In this document: piece after piece, positions 33,029 through 33,722 of the stretch | Numbering within the stretch: the first letter of the stretch is position 1 | Layout: each line of letters starts with the position of its first letter | Origin: Alphaproteobacteria bacterium 46_93_T64 | GTDB taxonomy: Bacteria; Pseudomonadota; Alphaproteobacteria; Sneathiellales; Sneathiellaceae | Direction: 5' to 3' | NCBI GenBank assembly: GCA_002163135.1 | Contig: MAAN01000037.1 | Span: 1 to 33,722, forward strand | DNA length: 33,722 nucleotides | The notes under the pieces: model-generated | Databases searched by the model: none | Told to the model about the DNA's origin: nothing | What the model saw: the letters and a program-made list of their open reading frames with translations, nothing else | Translations under genes and position numbers: made by a program

Positions 33029-33722
33029 TTACTTGTGAGTTGGCATCACAAATTCAGCACCGGCCTTAATTGAATCAGGCCAACGTGAAGTTACTGTTTT
33101 CACTTTCGTGTAGAAGCGAACGCCTTCTGGGCCGTGTTGGTTATGATCACCAAACGCAGATGCTTTCCAACCACCAAAGCTGTGGAATGCGAGCGGCACA
33201 GGGATCGGAACGTTCACGCCAACCATGCCAACTTCAACGTTGTTTGAGAAGGCACGAGCCGCATCACCGTTACGAGTAAAGATTGTTGTACCGTTACCAA
33301 ACTCATGTTCATCAACCATTTTAATGGCATCACCAAATTCCGGTGCGCGCACGATAGCTAGAACTGGTCCAAAAATTTCTTCTTTGTAGATACGCATGTC
33401 TGTTGTCACGTTATCAAACAAACAACCGCCCATGTAGAAGCCATCTTCATAGCCTTGCAGGGAAAGGTTCCGACCATCAACAAGCAGATCAGCTCCTTCT
33501 TCGATACCAAGATCAACATAGCCTTTAACTTTTTCAAGATGTTCAGCCGTAACAAGAGGGCCCATGTCGCCATCAGCCGCGCTTGGGCCAACTTTTAGTG
33601 CCCGTACGCGAGGTGCAAGCAATTCAGCTAGTTGATCACCAGCGTCACCAACCGCAACTGCAACAGAAATCGCCATGCAGCGTTCGCCAGCAGAACCGTA
33701 GCCAGCGCCGATAAGAGCGTCT
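33029..33722 (-). CDS. mmsA: Methylmalonate-semialdehyde dehydrogenase (CoA-acylating) MmsA, C-terminal part
   Basis: MmsA converts methylmalonate semialdehyde to propionyl-CoA. The open frame runs from the window edge to the stop at 33029 and encodes about 231 C-terminal residues. The catalytic cysteine lies in GSAGERCMAISVAVAVG right at the edge. Later come KVGPSAADGDMGPLVT, the cofactor-site glutamate region YKEEIFGPVLAIVR, EFGNGTTIFTRNGDAARAF, and the MmsA-type ending NVPIPVPLAFHSFGGWKASAFGDHNQHGPEG written here in parts: NVPIPVPLAF, SFGGWKASAFGD and HGPEGVRFYTK. The N-terminal NAD-binding half is outside the window. It is linked to mmsB, as usual in valine catabolism. Confidence 0.94.
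   Translation of the reverse strand, partial: DALIGAGYGSAGERCMAISVAVAVGDAGDQLAELLAPRVRALKVGPSAADGDMGPLVTAEHLEKVKGYVDLGIEEGADLLVDGRNLSLQGYEDGFYMGGCLFDNVTTDMRIYKEEIFGPVLAIVRAPEFGDAIKMVDEHEFGNGTTIFTRNGDAARAFSNNVEVGMVGVNVPIPVPLAFHSFGGWKASAFGDHNQHGPEGVRFYTKVKTVTSRWPDSIKAGAEFVMPTHK

Noticed and set aside
1-33722. Mobile elements, CRISPR arrays, tRNA genes or a defence system
   Set aside because: No transposase, integrase, direct-repeat array, tRNA-like fold or phage gene was seen on either strand. Gene content is coherent housekeeping and motility DNA.

Overview
The window is a chromosomal segment of an alphaproteobacterium. The diagnostic genes are sciP, ctrA and chpT (the CckA-ChpT-CtrA cell-cycle circuit), flbD, and GANTC sites in regulatory DNA. 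FlhF and FlhG suggest a polar flagellum. The moderate GC content (an impression, not a measurement) and gene order fit a marine Rhodospirillales/Sneathiellales/Kordiimonadales-type organism. The genus cannot be fixed from this sequence alone.

Region 1 (1-15083, + strand) is a flagellar gene block: the 3' end of fliK, flgD, flgE, sciP, then fliF-fliG-fliH-fliN-motA-flbD-flhA-flhF-flhG and a second, 619-residue FliK-like gene. It encodes hook assembly (FlgD, FlgE, FliK), the MS ring and switch (FliF, FliG, FliN), the export gate and ATPase regulator (FlhA, FliH), a stator subunit (MotA), polar placement (FlhF, FlhG) and the sigma-54 activator FlbD. Region 2 (15084-16919, - strand) is fliI-fliJ, the export ATPase and its stalk protein, convergent with the FliK-like gene and divergent from ctrA.

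Region 3 (17056-17757, +) is ctrA with a strong bidirectional terminator. Region 4 (17860-24383, - strand) is chpT, then cheA-cheW-cheY-cheB-cheR with overlapping or closely spaced junctions. CheA is a hybrid with two CheW-like domains and a C-terminal receiver. ChpT passes phosphate to CtrA. CtrA and SciP normally activate and restrain class II flagellar genes, so the window carries several regulators beside their likely targets.

Region 5 (24494-29882, +) is metabolic: a DUF3553 small protein, a fused NuoE/NuoF-like formate dehydrogenase beta subunit, a tungsten/molybdenum bis-MGD formate dehydrogenase alpha subunit and a class I glutamine amidotransferase. Region 6 (29856-33722) holds a DMT/EamA transporter (-), a HAD hydrolase (+), a RidA-like protein (-), and mmsB and the 3' part of mmsA (-) for valine catabolism.

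No gene-free stretch exceeds 300 bases; the longest is 23485-23744, upstream of cheA. I saw no tRNA, rRNA, insertion sequence, integrase or CRISPR array. The window reads as vertically inherited core and near-core DNA. The most unusual points are the Q98 substitution in MotA against an otherwise conserved FliG interface, the compact Fdh1-type formate dehydrogenase lacking the NuoG-like His/Cys cluster motif, the second FliK-like gene, the repeat linker in CheA, and three convergent gene pairs that abut or overlap at their stop codons.
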